A stretch of DNA of 64,000 bases from Sphingobacterium sp. UT-1RO-CII-1 (GCF_026711005.1 NZ_JAPPVJ010000003.1:62001-126000); one strand, 5' to 3'. Numbered from the stretch's first letter, positions 55,823 to 64,000 are shown. The notes: generated by a model not told the origin, from the sequence alone. A program made the numbers and translations.

Positions 55823-56581
55823 TCAAATAAGGTGTTCTTTCGAATTCCCTAGATAATGCCAACTCACCTCTTTAACTCCTTTAGTTTTCGTCAGCTCTGT
55901 CAAAACACTTTCCAATAACTTCTCTTGCTTGCCTACTATTGACAGTTTCACTTTGACTAAAACTTTACCTGCTTCATCGGGGGAAACTTGCCTACCTATA
56001 GAACGTAATAATAATTGATCAGACTTATCTAAATAATCGACTAAAAAAGAGCGTACACCCAACTCATGCTTTTCAGTACATACAATATCTAAAATATAGA
56101 AAGACTCTTCGGATTTTACAACTTTGTATGATTTGATACGCCCCATCCAATCTCCTAAAGGGCGCATCACTAGATGTACAGAAACAATAGCCCCACTAAC
56201 AATAAGAGCTTCAGGAAACAATCCTAAACCACACAATGATCCAACCGCCGCGGAACACCAGATAGTAGCAGCAGTATTTAACCCTTGTATATTAAAACCG
56301 TCTTTCATAATAACTCCCGCCCCCAAAAATCCTATACCTGTTACTATTTGAGCAGCAATCCTACTAGGGTCACCTCCATCATTTCCATAAATATAAACCG
56401 CAAGTAACATATATGCTGTCGCTCCTACAGAAACTAGTGTATTGGTTCTTAAGCCTGCACTTTTCTGTCTCCATTGTCTCTCAGCACCAATAACGGCTCC
56501 CAACAAAAAAGAAACAATGATTCTCATTACAAAATCAGATGTTTCTAAAAAAGTAGTTTCTATATCTATTATTTTATCCAT
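55823..56581 (-). CDS. MgtC/SapB-family membrane protein
   Basis: A 252-residue protein. The N-terminal 140 residues contain about five membrane helices with family motifs (VIGAERQWRQKSAGLRTNTLVSVGA, GIGFLGAGVIMKDG, TIWCSAAVGSLCGLG). The C-terminal cytoplasmic domain (about 155-252) is ACT-like. Family members affect magnesium homeostasis and intracellular survival in pathogens, with mechanism debated; here the physiological role is unknown. Confidence 0.93.
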   Translation of the reverse strand: MDKIIDIETTFLETSDFVMRIIVSFLLGAVIGAERQWRQKSAGLRTNTLVSVGATAYMLLAVYIYGNDGGDPSRIAAQIVTGIGFLGAGVIMKDGFNIQGLNTAATIWCSAAVGSLCGLGLFPEALIVSGAIVSVHLVMRPLGDWMGRIKSYKVVKSEESFYILDIVCTEKHELGVRSFLVDYLDKSDQLLLRSIGRQVSPDEAGKVLVKVKLSIVGKQEKLLESVLTELTKTKGVKEVSWHYLGNSKEHLI

Positions 56582-56737
56582 TTATCGTTATAATTCAGCG
56601 AAATGTAATCAAATTATGCTTTATTATAAAATCAAAACAGCTTATTTAAATAACTAAATGAACAACAATTAAAATACAATTACAAAAACTGCATTTTTCT
56701 AAAAAAAGACTGTCTATAAATTTAGTACTATTGATGT

Positions 56738-57550
56738 CTAACTACTTTTTTCGGCTTGCCTATCTCCTACCGACTTATCTTCAGCTACCCCCGCCTTCCA
56801 ATAAGAATAAGCGTAAAAATCATCCTTATTCCAGCCTAACTCTGTTCTGAAATAGGCTCTAATTTCTCGCACCGCTCTGTACTCACAAGCTACATAAGCA
56901 AAATGTGTGTTGTTTTCTGGCAACACCACCTTTCGAACCGTAGCAGCTAACTCGCTGCCCTCTTCGGGCTGTGGGTTGAATAACCACTGTATTTTAAAGC
57001 CTTCGTGCTTTACTTCGGGATGCACATCTTCCAGGGTAGCGACCTCGATAATACAATATCCTTTCGCAGTTTTCGGCAGCCCTTCTAAGATACTCACCAA
57101 AACAGGGATGGCAGTAGCATCGCCTACTAAAAGATACTGATCAACAGCAGGACAAAGTTCCGAGGTTCCAAGCTTCATAGCTACGCCTAGTTGATCGCCT
57201 GTTACAGCGTTTCGTGCCCAGCTTGAAGCCGGTCCCACATCGCCATGATCGACAAAATCAATGGTTATTTCATTGCGCGCTACATCAATCGCTCGGTGTG
57301 TGTACGTACGGACGATTGGCTTCACCGACTCGTCTGGTGCCACCCATTCGCCCAACGCCTCATCATACTTAGCAAAGGCCACGTCCTTCACCCCTGCTGG
57401 CGGAATAAAAATCTTATTATTAACACCAATCGTACAATTCGCAAAATCTTGTGTTCCCTCACCATGTAAACGCACACGAACATAATGTGGCGTTATGTAT
57501 TCTTTATCGACAAGCGTAAAAACATGCTGTCCTACTTTCATTTTTGACAT
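56738..57550 (-). CDS. Siderophore-interacting protein (ferric-siderophore reductase)
   Basis: A 270-residue cytoplasmic flavoprotein of the SIP/ViuB type that frees iron from a ferric siderophore by reduction with NAD(P)H. The FAD-binding motif is RTYTHR (about 90-95), with HGDVGPASSWARNA following, and the C-terminal NAD(P)-binding half begins YLLVGDATAIPVLVSIL. It is the last gene of the iron operon, 19 bases after the binding-protein gene. The GC content is higher than in the housekeeping genes to its left. Confidence 0.93.
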   Translation of the reverse strand: MSKMKVGQHVFTLVDKEYITPHYVRVRLHGEGTQDFANCTIGVNNKIFIPPAGVKDVAFAKYDEALGEWVAPDESVKPIVRTYTHRAIDVARNEITIDFVDHGDVGPASSWARNAVTGDQLGVAMKLGTSELCPAVDQYLLVGDATAIPVLVSILEGLPKTAKGYCIIEVATLEDVHPEVKHEGFKIQWLFNPQPEEGSELAATVRKVVLPENNTHFAYVACEYRAVREIRAYFRTELGWNKDDFYAYSYWKAGVAEDKSVGDRQAEKSS

Positions 57551-57569
57551 ATAAAATTCTTTTTAAACA

Positions 57570-58502
57570 TTAAAACAAAGCGACCACATCATCTAACATC
57601 AGATCGACTGATAGCAAGCCACCGCCCGAAATAAACCACACATTAGGATCTAAATAGAATATTTTACCATTCTTAAACGCTTTCGTCTGTTGCAACAAAG
57701 GATTTTCGATTTCAGCCTTATTGGACACCTTATCTAATACAACGGCGTTACGATCAATAATAAAAAGGTAGTCGGGGTTTGCTTCAGCGAGCAACTCGTT
57801 GGAAATACGCTGCCCATGTACCGATTCATCATTAAACTCCATAACAGGCTTCATACCGAGCACATCGTGAATAAAGCCAAAGCGTGAGCCTTTACCAAAG
57901 GCACTAAAACGGCCATTATTATAAATCAGAAACAGTGCTTTGTTCTCATCCTTACTGAATCGTGCTTGTGCATCGGTCATCTTTTTCTCCAGTACCTTCA
58001 ACTTTTCTACTGCTTCATCCTCCCGATCGACAATCTGCGCGACGATCATCGTATTTCGCTTGAACGAAGGTATATAGTCTTTACTATCTGTACCTACAAA
58101 AATAGTAGGTGCAATCTCAGTCAACTCCTCATAAAATCGTTCTTGCCGGGTCGATATCAAAATGACTTCAGGATTTAGTGCTGATATAGCTTCAAAGTCG
58201 GGTTTGATAACCGAACCTACGTCGGCAATATTGTCATCATCTTTCAATTCTGATAAATATTCAGGCATATATTTCTTCGGAATACCCACCGGTTTCACAC
58301 CTAATATATGCATGGTTTCTAATGCACCAATATCCAGCACCACGATGCGAGACGGTTTTTCAGCCACTTCTGTCGATCCGAGCTTATGCTCAATTGTCAT
58401 TGTTTCACCTGTTATCTCTTTGTTTTCTGCCCCCGTTTGGCAACCTTGCATCAGCAAGAGTAACACAACAAACGACAGCGCCAACTTATTTTTAATACTC
58501 AT
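57570..58502 (-). CDS. Siderophore ABC transporter substrate-binding lipoprotein (FatB-like)
   Basis: A 310-residue periplasmic binding protein (signal peptide ending LLMQGC, Cys21). Cluster-8 type fold: VEKPSRIVVLDIGALETMHILGVKPVGIPKKY near the start and DNIADVGSVIKPDFEAISALNPEVILISTRQ. Close in plan to FatB, CeuE and YclQ, which carry catecholate or petrobactin-like siderophores. Three bases separate it from the ATPase gene. The ligand is not defined. Confidence 0.92.
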   Translation of the reverse strand: MSIKNKLALSFVVLLLLMQGCQTGAENKEITGETMTIEHKLGSTEVAEKPSRIVVLDIGALETMHILGVKPVGIPKKYMPEYLSELKDDDNIADVGSVIKPDFEAISALNPEVILISTRQERFYEELTEIAPTIFVGTDSKDYIPSFKRNTMIVAQIVDREDEAVEKLKVLEKKMTDAQARFSKDENKALFLIYNNGRFSAFGKGSRFGFIHDVLGMKPVMEFNDESVHGQRISNELLAEANPDYLFIIDRNAVVLDKVSNKAEIENPLLQQTKAFKNGKIFYLDPNVWFISGGGLLSVDLMLDDVVALF

Positions 58503-58505
58503 TTT

Positions 58506-59288
58506 TTATAAATTGAAATAATTACATATTTTCTTACAATTCTTCTCCACTATATCAAACTCAATCTCAAACACATCACGCAGTACACCAGCTTGTATCA
58601 CTTCGTCGACGTGTCCGCTGTGTTTCAATTCGCCATCCTTTAAGACCATGATATGATCGGAATATTGCGCTGCGAAATTGATCTCATGGATAACAATAAT
58701 CACCGTTTTCCCCATTTCATCAACCAAGCGTCTCAACATCTTCATCACTTGTACTGAATGTTTCATATCCAAGTTATTCAAGGGTTCATCCAATAGGATA
58801 TACTCGGTGTCTTGCGCAATAATCATCGCTATAAAGGCACGTTGTTTTTGTCCTCCGCTCAGCTCGTCGATATAGGCGTCCTGCATATCTTCCATATTTG
58901 CAAAAGCGATGGCTTCGTCCACCTTCTGCCAATCGGCAGCTTGCAATCGCCCTTTGGCGTAAGGGAAACGCCCCATTGCAACTAAATCTCTCACCTTCAA
59001 GCGCAGCTCGGTGTGGTTGGATTGTTTTAGGATAGAGAGTTGTTTAGCTAGATCGGCAGTCTTATACTTTTTCACCTCCATATCACGAAACAGCATTTCG
59101 CCACTATCTTCCTGCAACAACCGGCTCATAATAGAAAGCAAGGTACTTTTGCCTGCTCCATTAGGGCCTATCAAGGATGTGATGCGCCCATGTGGAACAG
59201 CTCCCGACACTTGCTTCAAAACCTGCTTATTGCCGTAGGTTTTTGTTATATTTCTAAATATTAACTGATACTCTTCCTTGTTTTCCAT
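58506..59288 (-). CDS. Iron-siderophore ABC transporter ATP-binding protein
   Basis: A 260-residue ATPase of the FecE/FatE type. Walker A GPNGAGKST (about 37-45), signature LSGGQKQRAF and Walker B YILLDEPL are all present, with the switch His in VIIVIHEINFAAQYSDHIMVLKDG. The C-terminal tail carries VFEIEFDIVEKNCKKICNYFNL. Its start overlaps the upstream permease gene by 28 bases. Confidence 0.96.
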   Translation of the reverse strand: MENKEEYQLIFRNITKTYGNKQVLKQVSGAVPHGRITSLIGPNGAGKSTLLSIMSRLLQEDSGEMLFRDMEVKKYKTADLAKQLSILKQSNHTELRLKVRDLVAMGRFPYAKGRLQAADWQKVDEAIAFANMEDMQDAYIDELSGGQKQRAFIAMIIAQDTEYILLDEPLNNLDMKHSVQVMKMLRRLVDEMGKTVIIVIHEINFAAQYSDHIMVLKDGELKHSGHVDEVIQAGVLRDVFEIEFDIVEKNCKKICNYFNL

Positions 59289-60214
59289 AATAAAAACATA
59301 AAATAAACCCCACCAATAAAGTTGATGATGATGCTAACGGTTGTCGAGAACCCAAATATATGTTCGACAAAGAACTGCCCCAGCAGCAAGGATAAACAAG
59401 CAATTAAACTGCTTGCTAGGACCATAAAACGATGTTTGCGCGAGCTAAACAATTCGTAGGTGAGGTTGGCTACCAATATACCGAGAAAGGTAATAGGACC
59501 CACCAAAGCCGTAGATATCGAAACTAACAAGGAGATGACCAACATAAAACGGCGGATCAAGCCCCGATAGTTTACCCCAAGATTGATCGCATGATCGCGC
59601 CCCAAAGCAATGACGTCAAGGTATTTCAGATACGGAATCACATAAATCAAAGTCAACAGTAGCGTAATACTGGCTATAGCCAATAATTTGGTATTCATCT
59701 TAGCAAAAGACACGAACATAAAATTCTGCACAATGGAGAATTCGTTGGGGTCAATCAGTACGTGCAAAAACTGGCTCATGGTCTGAAACAATGCGCCCAT
59801 GACCATACCTGTCAATAACAGGTAGAACATATTCTTCTGATTCTTACCAAACATCAACATGTACATGAATAAGGAGAAGCCCAACATCAGCACGATGGAG
59901 TAAAGGAAATTTTGCTGTTGCGAAATAACCTTAAAAGTCTGGTCGCCATATACGAAAACCAAAAGTGTTTGGAAGAGGATATAGATCGATTCGTACCCCA
60001 TGATAGAGGGGGTTAGGATACGATTGTTGGTGATAGTTTGGAAAATGACGGACGAAATCGCCACGCTCATCCCTACCACCAACATGGTCGAAAGCCTTAT
60101 GGCTCTTTTGCTCAACACATAGTCTATATTACCGCTGACATTATAGCCCATAAACAGCACTATAACGACAAGGAGCAACCCCACGAGGATTAAAAACTTT
60201 GTCTGCTCTCTCAT
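59261..60214 (-). CDS. Iron-siderophore ABC transporter permease (FatC-like)
   Basis: A 317-residue FecCD-type permease with about nine membrane helices. Segments such as VVGMSVAISSVIFQTITNNRILTPSIMGYES and ALVGPITFLGILVANLTYEL are family hallmarks, including the PxxxG-type coupling helix. It overlaps the upstream permease by four bases (ATGA). Partner of the FatD-like permease. Confidence 0.95.
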   Translation of the reverse strand: MREQTKFLILVGLLLVVIVLFMGYNVSGNIDYVLSKRAIRLSTMLVVGMSVAISSVIFQTITNNRILTPSIMGYESIYILFQTLLVFVYGDQTFKVISQQQNFLYSIVLMLGFSLFMYMLMFGKNQKNMFYLLLTGMVMGALFQTMSQFLHVLIDPNEFSIVQNFMFVSFAKMNTKLLAIASITLLLTLIYVIPYLKYLDVIALGRDHAINLGVNYRGLIRRFMLVISLLVSISTALVGPITFLGILVANLTYELFSSRKHRFMVLASSLIACLSLLLGQFFVEHIFGFSTTVSIIINFIGGVYFMFLLWKTRKSIS

Positions 60215-61221
60215 CGACTACGTTTCATTATGAATAACAAAAACAACAAACCACCAACAACGCCTACAGTCATACCGATAGGTATCTCGTAGGGATGCAC
60301 CAACAGGCGTCCAAAGATATCGCATATCAACAGGAAGACAGCACCTGCCAAGGCTGTCCAAGGCAGTGCTCGGCGCAAATTATCGCCGACCCATATACTG
60401 ACCATATTGGGTATAATAAGTCCTAAAAAAGGAATAGCTCCCACCGTAACGACTGAGGCACTTACAATAAGCGCTATGCAGAGCAGACCTAAGCTCACAA
60501 TTGTCGCATATGAAACGCCTAGGCTTTTTGCAAAGCTTTCGCCCATTCCTGCTATGGTGAACCGATCGGCGTAAAAATACATTAACAATACAGCTGGAAG
60601 AATGATGTAGATTGCTTCGTATTGCCCCTGCATAACGGATGAAAAATCGCCCAATAACCATTCCTGTGTGTTTTGCACAATATTATTCTTATAAGCAAAA
60701 AAGGTAGAAACAGCGCTCAGTATACTACCGAACATGATACCGACTAAGGGCACAAAAACGGTGTTCCGTAGTTTTATCTTGCTTATAAAAAGTATAAAAA
60801 CAGAACTCATCACGAAGGTAAATAACAATGCAAACAGCATTTTCACCAGCATTGATGCATGCGGAAATAGCAGTAATGCAAATAGGATACCCATCTTAGC
60901 TGCTTCCAAAGCACCCGAAGTAGTGGGCGACACAAATTTATTTTGCGACAGTTGCTGCATCACAAAGCCCGCCACACTTAATCCTGCACCTATTAGGAGT
61001 AAGGCTAGTGTGCGTGGCAAACGGCTGATGAGAAATACCAACAACTTATCGCCATCGGTAAATAACTCGCCAAATCGTATATCCTTAACCCCTGTAAACA
61101 AAGAAACCCACACGAGCAGTAGGATCACAATAAAGCTAAGTATAGCTACAATAAAATTCTTCTCTCTATCTATCAAAACAATCTCTTCTCTCCTGTAAAT
61201 ATGTTTTTTAGACCTGAACAA
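60211..61221 (-). CDS. Iron-siderophore ABC transporter permease (FatD-like)
   Basis: A 336-residue FecCD-type permease with about nine helices (LISRLPRTLALLLIGAGLSVAGFVMQQLSQNKFVSPTTSGALEAAK, then VTVGAIPFLGLIIPNMVSIWVGDNLRRALPWTALAGA). No ATG fits: the listed start is TTG, and another TTG at 61176 after an AGGAG-like stretch is a plausible alternative that removes 15 residues. An 81-base gap, containing a hairpin, separates it from the beta-propeller gene upstream. Confidence 0.93.
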   Translation of the reverse strand: MFRSKKHIYRREEIVLIDREKNFIVAILSFIVILLLVWVSLFTGVKDIRFGELFTDGDKLLVFLISRLPRTLALLLIGAGLSVAGFVMQQLSQNKFVSPTTSGALEAAKMGILFALLLFPHASMLVKMLFALLFTFVMSSVFILFISKIKLRNTVFVPLVGIMFGSILSAVSTFFAYKNNIVQNTQEWLLGDFSSVMQGQYEAIYIILPAVLLMYFYADRFTIAGMGESFAKSLGVSYATIVSLGLLCIALIVSASVVTVGAIPFLGLIIPNMVSIWVGDNLRRALPWTALAGAVFLLICDIFGRLLVHPYEIPIGMTVGVVGGLLFLLFIMKRSR

Positions 61222-61302
61222 AATAGAGCTGCCAGCCGAAGGAAGGCAGTAATACCTCCTTCGAATGACAACTCCCTTGACTAAATAAATGCAAAATAAT
61301 CA

Positions 61303-62346
61303 CTAATTAATACGGGTCACCGTATCGCCGTTTGTATCCACCACAACAGGCTGTCCCTCTACCGGGCGCCCTCCTTTTGCTTTGTTTATGACATAAGCCT
61401 CGCCATTCTTATTGACTTTGACATGGTTCGGATGCGATCCCGTTGGCAAATCAGCTAAAACTTCATAGCTTGTGGCGTCAATAACTGTCGTTGTGCCGGT
61501 TTGACGATTGGCCGAATACAAACGATTTTTAACCGCATCATAAGCCACACCAATAGCACCTGCACCTGTAGCAATACTTTTGATCAATTTACCCTCTTTA
61601 TCCAACACGGTTAAAGTACCTGACTTCTGGTTTGTCACGAAGAGACGATCGCCATCACTAACAATATTAATCGGCGACTCGCCCCCCGATGGGAAGCTTT
61701 TCTCTACTTTTTTCGTATTTACATCAATCACCGCTACTGCATTCTCGCCCATATTGGTCACGTAGATCTTGTCTGTGGATCCTGCGAATGTCATTCCTGT
61801 GGTTGTTTTTCCTGTATTCGGAATCAGGTGTGAGAATGTATGTGTTTTCCCATCAATCACCCAAATCGAGCTCGGTTCTCCCACATCGCTAATATAAACC
61901 AAGTTTTTATCTTCATCAACAATCACCTCACGTGTGTGTGATTTTTCGCCACCATGTGTAATCGTTGCTAAAAGCTTACCTGTCTTTAAATCAACCGCAC
62001 TAACTGAGTTTGTACGCGTATTCGTTGTATAAACTACCTGCGTTTTATTGTTGATACCAATACCGTAAGGTGGGTTTTTGGTCAAACTGATGCTATCCAA
62101 AACAGCTAAACTTTGTGGATCTATCTTATATAAAGCGCCTCCCGGATTTGTTCTTGAGCCAGCACCAGTGACATATAAATGTCCATCTTGGCTAAAAACA
62201 GCCTCGTAAACACCACGACCTGCGGCGGACGAGCCGACCACTTCTTGAGCCGAAGCTCCTGTATATCCTAATACAGCCAAGCCTAACAATGCGAAAGCAA
62301 GTTTGCTCTTTTTTTTACTGTTTGAATACAATTTCTCAACCATCAT
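61303..62346 (-). CDS. YncE-like exported beta-propeller protein
   Basis: A 347-residue protein with a signal peptide (LAFALLGLAVLGYTGASAQE) and repeated YVTN-type blades: VYTTNTRTNSVSAVDLKTGKL, IYVTNMGENAVAVIDVNTKKV, LFVTNQKSGTLTVLDKEGKL. The structure should be a seven-bladed propeller in the periplasm. E. coli YncE is Fur-controlled beside a TonB-receptor gene, and the present context is alike. Ligand or partner unknown. It is 25 bases after the esterase gene. Confidence 0.9.
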   Translation of the reverse strand: MMVEKLYSNSKKKSKLAFALLGLAVLGYTGASAQEVVGSSAAGRGVYEAVFSQDGHLYVTGAGSRTNPGGALYKIDPQSLAVLDSISLTKNPPYGIGINNKTQVVYTTNTRTNSVSAVDLKTGKLLATITHGGEKSHTREVIVDEDKNLVYISDVGEPSSIWVIDGKTHTFSHLIPNTGKTTTGMTFAGSTDKIYVTNMGENAVAVIDVNTKKVEKSFPSGGESPINIVSDGDRLFVTNQKSGTLTVLDKEGKLIKSIATGAGAIGVAYDAVKNRLYSANRQTGTTTVIDATSYEVLADLPTGSHPNHVKVNKNGEAYVINKAKGGRPVEGQPVVVDTNGDTVTRIN

Positions 62347-62371
62347 ATAAGTAAATGTTTAATTAAAACTA

Positions 62372-63502
62372 TTACGCTTCAACCCACCACGGGTAAAAGC
62401 GAGAAAAAGCCTTCTGCCAATAGAGTGCTCCGTGCTTCCCTACTGGGTCAATATCTATTTTTAGTTCCGCAACAGTATGCTTACGGAACTGTTCTGTAAA
62501 ATCAAGCATATCTTGCACCATATTATTTCCTTGCAGTCCGACGTTTTTTCTGATCTCTTTTCCACCTGCATAAAAATAATAGCGTTGTAGGTCGATAAAC
62601 TGTTTCTTCTGTGAACCCACTCCGGTTAGAGTAGCGAACAACTGCTCTCTACCCGTCCAAATAGATGGCGAAAATACAGCCAGTGTACCAAAAACATCAG
62701 GGTATAATAATCCTGCGTATAAACTCAACAGGCCCCCCAACGAACTACCGCCCATTGCTGTAAATGCAGTATCGCTTAAAGTCCTATATTTACGATCAAC
62801 ATAAGGCTTTAATTCGACTACAATATCAGCCAAATAATCCCTTCCTTTTGGTTCGGCGACGCCATCTTTCGGAAATAGCAAATATTCGTTCTCCCGATCG
62901 GCATAGGTATCAGGATGTGCCACAGCAACAACAATAGCCTCTGCGGTTGCTTCGTCAATGGTTTCATCAACACGCCACTCAATCGGCCCTGAGCGCCCCA
63001 CAGCAGTCAGTTCGTCAAACAGATTCTGTCCGTCGTGCATATATATAACCGGATAACGTTTGTCCGAATTTTTATAATCAGCAGGTAGATAAACCCACAC
63101 CCTACGATGCTGGTTTAAACGAGGAAAGAAAAAAGCCTCGTCCATAAGTTGCACTTGCGAGCTAGCCGTGCTCTCGGGAAATTCATCCCGCCATGCTTCG
63201 ACCAACAAAGTAACTTCCATATCCCGATCGACATGAACTTCAAAAGGGACAGACAAATCACCATTACGATCCGCTTGCACTGTTTTCCAATCGCCTCGCG
63301 TTAGCTTTAATTCCAAGTCACCTTCACAAACATTTTCTAACTCAATATGGAGTTTTTCGCCAGTAACCGGCAGCAGCCCAACAAAATCACGGTTAGGAGA
63401 CCAAGCGTTAAAGTTGCCAGCCAAGAAACACGGACTACCTACAAAACTTAAGCAGTTATTTACAACCTGAACCTTAACCTTATGTTTTTTACTATGCTCC
63501 AT
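62372..63502 (-). CDS. Esterase with N-terminal carbohydrate-binding-like domain, Fes-like
   Basis: A 376-residue alpha/beta-hydrolase of the putative-esterase (PF00756) family. Residues 1-95 form an E-set domain related to CBM48 (FLAGNFNAWSPNRDF); the hydrolase domain has the nucleophile elbow GGSSLGG (GxSxG) and a C-terminal HGALYW histidine. No signal peptide is visible, so it should be cytoplasmic. Family members Fes and IroE open trilactone siderophores. Next to ferric-siderophore transporters this is the favoured role; a glycan esterase is the alternative. Confidence 0.85.
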   Translation of the reverse strand: MEHSKKHKVKVQVVNNCLSFVGSPCFLAGNFNAWSPNRDFVGLLPVTGEKLHIELENVCEGDLELKLTRGDWKTVQADRNGDLSVPFEVHVDRDMEVTLLVEAWRDEFPESTASSQVQLMDEAFFFPRLNQHRRVWVYLPADYKNSDKRYPVIYMHDGQNLFDELTAVGRSGPIEWRVDETIDEATAEAIVVAVAHPDTYADRENEYLLFPKDGVAEPKGRDYLADIVVELKPYVDRKYRTLSDTAFTAMGGSSLGGLLSLYAGLLYPDVFGTLAVFSPSIWTGREQLFATLTGVGSQKKQFIDLQRYYFYAGGKEIRKNVGLQGNNMVQDMLDFTEQFRKHTVAELKIDIDPVGKHGALYWQKAFSRFYPWWVEA

Positions 63503-63551
63503 ATCATATACTAACTATCCTACTCACAAGAATTCTGTTCTAACGAACCGC

Positions 63552-63607
63552 TAATTTAGATAGATTATAAATAACCTGCAAGAATTATCTGTAATTAATC
63601 TAAATAA
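63552..63607. promoter_or_regulatory. Inverted-repeat operator candidate between esterase and receptor genes
   Basis: Two 16-base elements in inverted orientation, TAATTTAGATAGATTA (63552-63567) and the complement of TTATTTAGATTAATTA (63592-63607), agree at 13 of 16 positions. The second lies inside the -33/-7 spacer of the receptor promoter. An iron-responsive repressor site is a reasonable guess. TTATTTAG also occurs before the FatD-like gene (minus strand, about 61276-61283). Confidence 0.5.
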
Positions 63608-63618
63608 CCATATATTTG
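63588..63618 (+). promoter_or_regulatory. Promoter of the TonB-dependent receptor gene
   Basis: TCTG (63588-63591, one mismatch to TTTG), 19 bases and TATATTTG (63611-63618) form a near-consensus promoter, with about 29 bases to the ATG at 63648. Confidence 0.6.
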
Positions 63619-63647
63619 CAGCAGAATACGTAGAGAAGAGCAAAACG

Positions 63648-64000
63648 ATGACATTAACAAGACACATTTGCATATATATCCTCACACTTATAAGCACACA
63701 GATTGCCTTTGCGCAACAATATAGTGCTATAAGAGGAAGCGTACGCAGCACCGATAACCAACCGATAAGGGACGCCAGCATTCGCTTAGATAATCAAACC
63801 ACGAAAACTTTACCCGATGGTAGTTTCTTATTTGAAAATGTACCTACTGGACACTACACTATCAGCGTCAGTAGTTTAGGCTATGCAAACCTAGAGCAGA
63901 AAATAAGTAAAAATGCAGGCGAGACACTTTTTATCCCCATAACTCTTCTAACGGAGGCGCATTATCTCGAGAGCATCGAGGTGACGGGAAAAACCGAACT
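63648..64000 (+). CDS. TonB-dependent outer-membrane receptor, N-terminal part
   Basis: The first 117 residues of a receptor that continues past the window. The signal peptide (ICIYILTLISTQIAFAQQ) is followed by a carboxypeptidase-regulatory-like domain (AIRGSVRSTDNQPIRDASIRLDNQTTKTLPDGSFLFENVPTGHYTISVSSLGY) and the start of the TonB-box/plug region (LESIEVTGKTE). It lacks the STN domain of SusC-type receptors, so direct iron-siderophore uptake is more likely. It is divergent from the iron operon. Confidence 0.88.
   Translation, partial: MTLTRHICIYILTLISTQIAFAQQYSAIRGSVRSTDNQPIRDASIRLDNQTTKTLPDGSFLFENVPTGHYTISVSSLGYANLEQKISKNAGETLFIPITLLTEAHYLESIEVTGKTE

Noticed and set aside
60734..61198. 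A 154-residue plus-strand frame opposite the FatD-like permease
   Set aside because: Antisense shadow of a clear membrane-protein gene; its composition follows from the opposite strand.
61222..61302. The hairpin CGAAGGA...TCCTTCG as a terminator splitting the iron operon
   Set aside because: The stem is only seven perfect bases and no T tract follows, so a transcript break between the beta-propeller and permease genes is not supported.
1..64000. CRISPR array, tRNA or rRNA genes, prophage, transposase
   Set aside because: No regularly spaced direct repeats, no cloverleaf candidates, and no transposase, integrase or phage structural sequence recognised in reading both strands.

Overview
The window looks like chromosome from a low-GC member of the Bacteroidota, most likely a Sphingobacteriaceae relative (Sphingobacterium/Pedobacter type). 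Support: a SusC/SusD pair controlled by an ECF sigma/FecR anti-sigma pair, a PorT-type protein of the type IX secretion system, DUF4290 and DUF6089 proteins, a BamA gene followed by two Skp/OmpH genes, several TAnnTTTG promoter elements (the Bacteroidota -7 box), and few Shine-Dalgarno sequences. No tRNA, rRNA, CRISPR array, prophage or intact insertion sequence was found.

Layout. 1-2.5 kb: the start of a TPR lipoprotein (C-terminus off the window), a 52-residue proline-tailed peptide and a one-pass membrane protein of unknown function. 2.8-12.4 kb: a cell-surface-signalling nutrient locus on the minus strand (sigma, anti-sigma, SusC with STN domain, SusD, two Tat-exported Gfo/Idh/MocA oxidoreductases, terminator). 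12.5-17.7 kb: a decayed metallophosphoesterase gene, a GNAT enzyme, a TolC/HlyD/ABC-2 permease exporter without a visible ATPase, and a Crp/Fnr-type regulator. 17.8-35.3 kb: mostly housekeeping genes: mazG, trpS, a deoxynucleoside kinase, dihydroorotase, pdxH-nuoC-nuoD, algH/yqgE, CBS protein, nadK, DUF6089, uppS, bamA, two skp genes, an SBF transporter and an aminotransferase. 35.4-50.5 kb: a MacB-like permease, a 0.9-kb AT-rich gap with a probable GIY-YIG relic, queA, an SH3 protein, a Gre-like factor, folD, lepA, a YceI lipoprotein, murA, DUF4290, uvrD/pcrA and dnaB. 50.9-56.6 kb: ubiE-porT-SDR, yqeY, an acyltransferase pair resembling the glycine/ornithine lipid enzymes, and an MgtC-like protein.

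56.7-64 kb: an iron-siderophore locus with visibly higher GC (about 42-52% in sampled lines, against about 33-40% elsewhere). It holds a ferric-siderophore reductase, a FatB-type binding protein, an ATPase, two permeases, a YncE-like beta-propeller and a Fes-like esterase. Divergent from these is the start of a TonB-dependent receptor, whose promoter is overlapped by an inverted-repeat operator candidate. Together they form an outer-membrane-to-cytoplasm uptake route with two possible iron-release enzymes.

The most notable signals are: -7 boxes exactly four bases before the start codon in four genes (predicted leaderless mRNAs); MurA with Asp in place of the fosfomycin-target Cys; a nutrient locus whose only visible enzymes are exported oxidoreductases; the compositionally distinct iron island; and two gene relics.
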